Assembly: GCA_022360105.1 (NCBI GenBank) | Contig: JAKSDL010000850.1 | Span: 1 to 8,701 of the forward strand | Reading direction: 5' to 3' | Length of the DNA stretch: 8,701 nt | Origin: Pseudomonadota bacterium | Lineage (GTDB): Bacteria; SAR324; XYD2-FULL-50-16; JAHJRI01 | Part shown: positions 6,431 through 8,701 of the stretch, piece after piece | Numbering within the stretch: the first letter of the stretch is position 1 | Layout: each line of letters opens with the position of its first letter | Program-made: the position numbers and the translations under genes | Notes under the pieces: generated by a model | What the model was told of the DNA's origin: nothing | Database searches by the model: none | What the model saw: the letters and a program-made list of their open reading frames with translations, nothing else

Positions 6431-7354
6431 TTACAATTTCAGTTCCCAGGTTTCATCGGTCAGGTCGTGACCAAAACTGTGATTCTGTTCTTCCTTTACC
6501 AACCGAAATCCTGCCTGTTGATAAAGCTTTTTAGCCGCGGTCAGCATGCTTACGGTCCAGAGCCGTATTTTTCCGTAGCCGGCCTGGCGGGCAAAGCGAA
6601 TGCATTCGTCTACCAGGCGAGTGCCAACGCCCATTCCCCTGGCTTTGGGTGAAACAATCAGCATTCTCAGTTTCGCAATCGTGGTGGTGTGTCTGACCAG
6701 AAAAACCGATCCGATGTTTTCCCCATCTTGTTCGGCGATCCAGCAACATTCCTTCCTGGCATCAAAGTTGTTGATAAACTTGGCGGCTATTTCCGCCACC
6801 AGGGCTTCAAAGCGGATATCCCAGTTGTATTCCAGTTGATAAAGCTTTCCATGCTGGCTGATCACCCAGCCCATATCACCCGGTTGGTGCAACCTGATTA
6901 AATAGGGGGTTCCGGACGTTTTCCGGGGAGAAAGCAACGATTCGATGGTTTGCATGGCTGTGACAACACGATCTTGCTCATCGACCGGAACCAGGCTTAA
7001 GGCCTGCTCTATCGATTGCTGTGAAGTAGCGTTCAGCTTTAAGAATGTTTTCCGTCCCTGCTCGGTCAAACGTAACACCATCTGCCGGGCATCCGTTCCG
7101 GATCGTTGTCTGACTATTAATTTGCCACGCTCAAATCCCTTCAACATACGACTCAGATATCCGGCATCAAGAGACAGCTCCGTTCGCAACCCGGTGGCCG
7201 TTATCTCACCCTGGTGAAACAGCTCATAAAGAACCCTGGCTTCAGTCAACGAATAGGGTAAATTCAGATACCGATCCGTAACCAGGCCGGTCCATTTAGT
7301 GTAAAACCGGTTGAAATGCCGGATTGCCTGAACACGGTCATCCAGTTCTGCCAT
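6431..7354 (-). CDS. MarR-family regulator fused to a GNAT N-acetyltransferase
   Basis: The 307-residue product joins two known domains. Residues about 1-142 form a MarR winged-helix dimer: the recognition segment is near ITATGLRTELSLDAGYLSRM (51-70) and the wing near VRQRSGTDARQMVLRLT (81-97). Residues about 150-307 are a GNAT acetyltransferase, with the acetyl-CoA pyrophosphate loop KARGMGVGTRLVDE (237-250; the R-x-x-G-x-G pattern at 239-244) and a final segment KKLYQQAGFRLV (275-286). Such MarR-GNAT fusions are common; the acetylated substrate is generally not known, and here neither it nor the inducer can be read. The start is an ATG at 7354-7352 with GAGGG immediately upstream at a short 3-nt spacing. 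The promoter is covered by two palindromes (7400-7433), so the protein very probably represses its own gene. A divergent biosynthetic operon begins about 200 bp away. Confidence 0.93.
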   Translation of the reverse strand: MAELDDRVQAIRHFNRFYTKWTGLVTDRYLNLPYSLTEARVLYELFHQGEITATGLRTELSLDAGYLSRMLKGFERGKLIVRQRSGTDARQMVLRLTEQGRKTFLKLNATSQQSIEQALSLVPVDEQDRVVTAMQTIESLLSPRKTSGTPYLIRLHQPGDMGWVISQHGKLYQLEYNWDIRFEALVAEIAAKFINNFDARKECCWIAEQDGENIGSVFLVRHTTTIAKLRMLIVSPKARGMGVGTRLVDECIRFARQAGYGKIRLWTVSMLTAAKKLYQQAGFRLVKEEQNHSFGHDLTDETWELKL

Positions 7355-7399
7355 GGTCCCTCATGCTGTTTAAAGTGCTTTTTTGCCATGTCAATTTAC

Positions 7400-7433
7400 T
7401 TGATATAATCAAATAAATAGTTGACTTAGTCAA
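7400..7433. promoter_or_regulatory. paired 13-bp palindromes, probable MarR-type operators
   Basis: TTGATATAATCAA at 7400-7412 and TTGACTTAGTCAA at 7421-7433 are both perfect 5-3-5 palindromes with near-identical half-sites (TTGAT/TTGAC). Their centres, 7406 and 7427, are 21 bp apart, two turns of the helix, so dimers would bind the same face. They lie 46-79 bp upstream of the MarR-GNAT start and overlap its predicted -35 and -10, the classic layout for autorepression. Confidence 0.75.
7405..7433 (-). promoter_or_regulatory. probable sigma-70 promoter of the MarR-GNAT gene
   Basis: On the minus strand a -35 TTGACT (7433-7428, 5 of 6 consensus) is separated by exactly 17 nt from a -10 GATTAT (7410-7405, 4 of 6). 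The start would be near 7398, giving a leader of about 44 nt. The -35 lies in one operator palindrome and the -10 in the other, so repressor binding would block RNA polymerase directly. Confidence 0.6.
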
Positions 7434-7562
7434 TAAAAAACTCCATCCGATCATAGCTGGTGTTTGCAGATTTGTCGATTTAGTTAGCTAATTTTAATGG
7501 ATTTTTGATGATATTAAAAAGGAATCGTAGGTTCACCGGAACAACAAGTCACTAATCGGGAA

Positions 7563-7733
7563 ATGACACCAATTCTATCGATTGATAACAACCTTGGAAA
7601 ACATTACAATACTCCCTATGAAATCCATAAAGACGGGAAAGAGGTAGAAACGTTTGGTTTTATTCTTCGTAAAATGCCAATATACGATATTATCAGGCAA
7701 GTACAATATAACTTTAGCAAAACCGGATATTGA
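7563..7733 (+). CDS. small protein of unknown function, 56 aa, first gene of the acyltransferase/FAAL operon
   Basis: An ATG at 7563 opens a 56-codon frame ending in TGA at 7731-7733, four bases before the ATG of the acyltransferase gene. The product starts MTPILSIDNNLGKHYNTPYE and ends QVQYNFSKTGY. It is soluble, rich in charged and aromatic residues, and lacks a signal or membrane segment. I do not recognise it. Its tight packing against the next gene and its unbiased amino acid composition support a real gene. The weak point is the start: only GGGA immediately before the ATG could act as a ribosome binding site. The frame is open upstream to a TAA at 7515-7517 without another good start, so it could also be the surviving 3' end of a longer, decayed gene. 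Confidence 0.5.
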   Translation: MTPILSIDNNLGKHYNTPYEIHKDGKEVETFGFILRKMPIYDIIRQVQYNFSKTGY

Positions 7734-7737
7734 AACC

Positions 7738-8553
7738 ATGACGCAACATCAAAACGATTATACGGTTTCAGATTGGAATCGTGATGCCGTGATGGATTTT
7801 TTGAAACTCGCCCGCCCATATACTTGTTTCGGTTCCAGCATATTTGATATCACCGAAACACAAGCAAAACTAAAACAGTACCAAAAAACATTAAGACTAC
7901 CATTATCTTTGCACGCTTTTACTGTTTATTGCCTGTCCAGGGCGGTTATAAAACATCCCCAGATGCTTTCTTATCGTTATAAAAACAAGATCATCACATT
8001 CAAGGATGCCAATATTTGCACCACGGTTCTTAAAAAAACGGAAACCGGTGATAAACGACTTTCGCTCCATGTTTTTCGAGCTGCCCAGGATAAAAGCTTG
8101 GCTGAAATTCAATGGGAAATGAGAAGAGCCATGAAAGAGGTTTATGTGCCTCCTCCATCAAAGATGCCGTTTTTTATGCAAAGACTGGTAAAGAAAAGAA
8201 TTACCAGGAAAATGTTTTACAACCCGGTGCTATTGAACCAACACATAGGCAACGTCATGCTGACAAATACGAACAGTCCGGGTTTGAAATCGCTTTTCGG
8301 GGTAACCTCTTTTAGCCCTTGTACGGTCACAATGTTAACCGGATCTATTGAAAAGCATTATGTTCTTAGCAAGGAAGGCAAGACGGAAGAAAAACGGTTG
8401 CTCAACGTAACTGGCGCGGGAGATCACGCAATGATTGATGGGTATGATCTGTCTTGCATTATGACTACGGTAGCCGAACTGTTCGAAACTGCCGCTGGAA
8501 TTGACGAGTTATTTTTATCTGAAATGAAAACCTTACAATACAAACACACATGA
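7738..8553 (+). CDS. stand-alone 2-oxoacid dehydrogenase E2-type (CAT-fold) acyltransferase
   Basis: The 271-residue product corresponds to the catalytic domain of dihydrolipoyl acyltransferases, with no lipoyl or peripheral subunit-binding domain before it. The catalytic HxxxDG motif is present as HAMIDG (H230, D234, G235) within a stretch like the family's DHRVVDG. Earlier segments, SSIFDITETQAKL (33-45) and LSLHAFTVYCLSRAVIKHP (56-74), match the N-terminal half of the fold. Known family members move acyl groups between CoA and a thiol or carrier; free-standing copies are often simply labelled E2 subunit and most have no tested role. The start is set at the ATG at 7738, four bases after the stop of the small upstream gene. 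A TTG at 7654 in the same frame would overlap that gene and add 28 unlike residues. The 3' end overlaps the acyl-AMP ligase start (ATGA), so its substrate may be an acyl group activated by that enzyme (inference). Confidence 0.88.
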   Translation: MTQHQNDYTVSDWNRDAVMDFLKLARPYTCFGSSIFDITETQAKLKQYQKTLRLPLSLHAFTVYCLSRAVIKHPQMLSYRYKNKIITFKDANICTTVLKKTETGDKRLSLHVFRAAQDKSLAEIQWEMRRAMKEVYVPPPSKMPFFMQRLVKKRITRKMFYNPVLLNQHIGNVMLTNTNSPGLKSLFGVTSFSPCTVTMLTGSIEKHYVLSKEGKTEEKRLLNVTGAGDHAMIDGYDLSCIMTTVAELFETAAGIDELFLSEMKTLQYKHT

Positions 8554-8701
8554 ATTCCTGGATTGATATCGTTCTGAATCGGGCAGATGAGTTTCCGGAT
8601 AAAACTGCTTATCGGTTCCTGCCAAACGGTCAGGTCAAGGGTGGTGAGGAATCTTTATGTTATCAGGACCTGGTAAAGAGAGCATCGGCAATTGGCAGGG
8701 A
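8550..8701 (+). CDS. fatty acyl-AMP ligase / acyl-CoA synthetase-family enzyme, N-terminus only (partial)
   Basis: The ATG at 8550-8552 overlaps the stop of the acyltransferase gene in an ATGA, which indicates translational coupling. The 50 complete codons before the window edge read like the opening of the adenylate-forming superfamily: a helix with the usual RADEFPDKTAYRFL pattern, then a turn (NGQVKGGEE), then SLCYQDLVKRASAIG, matching the S-L-T-Y-x-E-L-x-x-R-A motif. The YRFL plus an inserted polar turn before the SLTY-like strand is typical of long-chain fatty acyl-AMP ligases, which activate a fatty acid as acyl-AMP and hand it to an acyl carrier or to a polyketide/peptide synthase. The AMP-binding P-loop and catalytic residues lie beyond the window, so acyl-CoA synthetase cannot be excluded. 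Confidence 0.78.
   Translation, partial: MNSWIDIVLNRADEFPDKTAYRFLPNGQVKGGEESLCYQDLVKRASAIGR

Noticed and set aside
7493..7498. TTTAAT as a -10 for the rightward acyltransferase operon
   Set aside because: No reasonable -35 lies at 16-18 bp, and the region is AT-rich enough for such matches to be common.
7654..7737. TTG start for the E2-type acyltransferase
   Set aside because: It would overlap the 56-aa frame and add residues unlike the family. The ATG at 7738 directly after the upstream stop fits better.

Overview
The window looks like accessory or regulatory chromosome from a Gram-negative bacterium of moderate GC, with AT-rich intergenic DNA. A sulfate-reducer-type Desulfobacterota host (the former Deltaproteobacteria) is my best guess. 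It rests on the style of the GAF/sigma-54 activator, the dispersed CTTCGTGTCTTCGTGG repeat and the stand-alone E2-like acyltransferase next to a fatty acyl-AMP ligase. No rRNA, tRNA or other taxonomic marker is present, so this is inference.

Left part (1-827). Two leftward genes lie here: a 93-aa protein of unknown function (GTG start at 383) and, 47 bp after it, the first 18 codons of a gene that leaves the window and may be a membrane transporter. Upstream of them is a candidate sigma-54 promoter (461-476, GG-N10-GC on the minus strand). Three copies of a 16-bp element (526-595) sit about 75-145 bp behind its predicted start point, the usual place for enhancer sites. Next comes a roughly 200-bp MITE-like element (617-817) with perfect 20-bp terminal inverted repeats, which abuts the next gene.

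Centre (828-6080). A rightward GAF-AAA+-Fis sigma-54 activator (828-2360) converges, with a 6-nt overlap, on a 919-aa leftward MalT/LuxR-type ATP-dependent regulator (2355-5114). Behind that is a leftward TauE/SafE-family permease (5316-6080). The activator is the natural candidate to drive the sigma-54 promoter on its left. A 16-bp identical inverted repeat, with some flanking similarity, occurs just upstream of both the 93-aa gene and the permease gene.

Right part (6081-8701). A leftward MarR-GNAT fusion (6431-7354) has a promoter covered by two perfect 13-bp palindromes whose centres are 21 bp apart, which predicts autoregulation. Rightward from there is a tightly packed operon: a 56-aa ORF (7563-7733), a stand-alone E2-type (CAT-fold) acyltransferase (7738-8553), and the start of a fatty acyl-AMP ligase (8550 onward, ATGA overlap). 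This looks like the front of a lipid, polyketide or lipopeptide-type pathway that continues past the window.

The two most interesting points are the predicted sigma-54 circuit at the left end and the acyltransferase/acyl-AMP ligase operon with its unrecognised small leader gene at the right end. No CRISPR array, complete RNA gene or transposase was seen.
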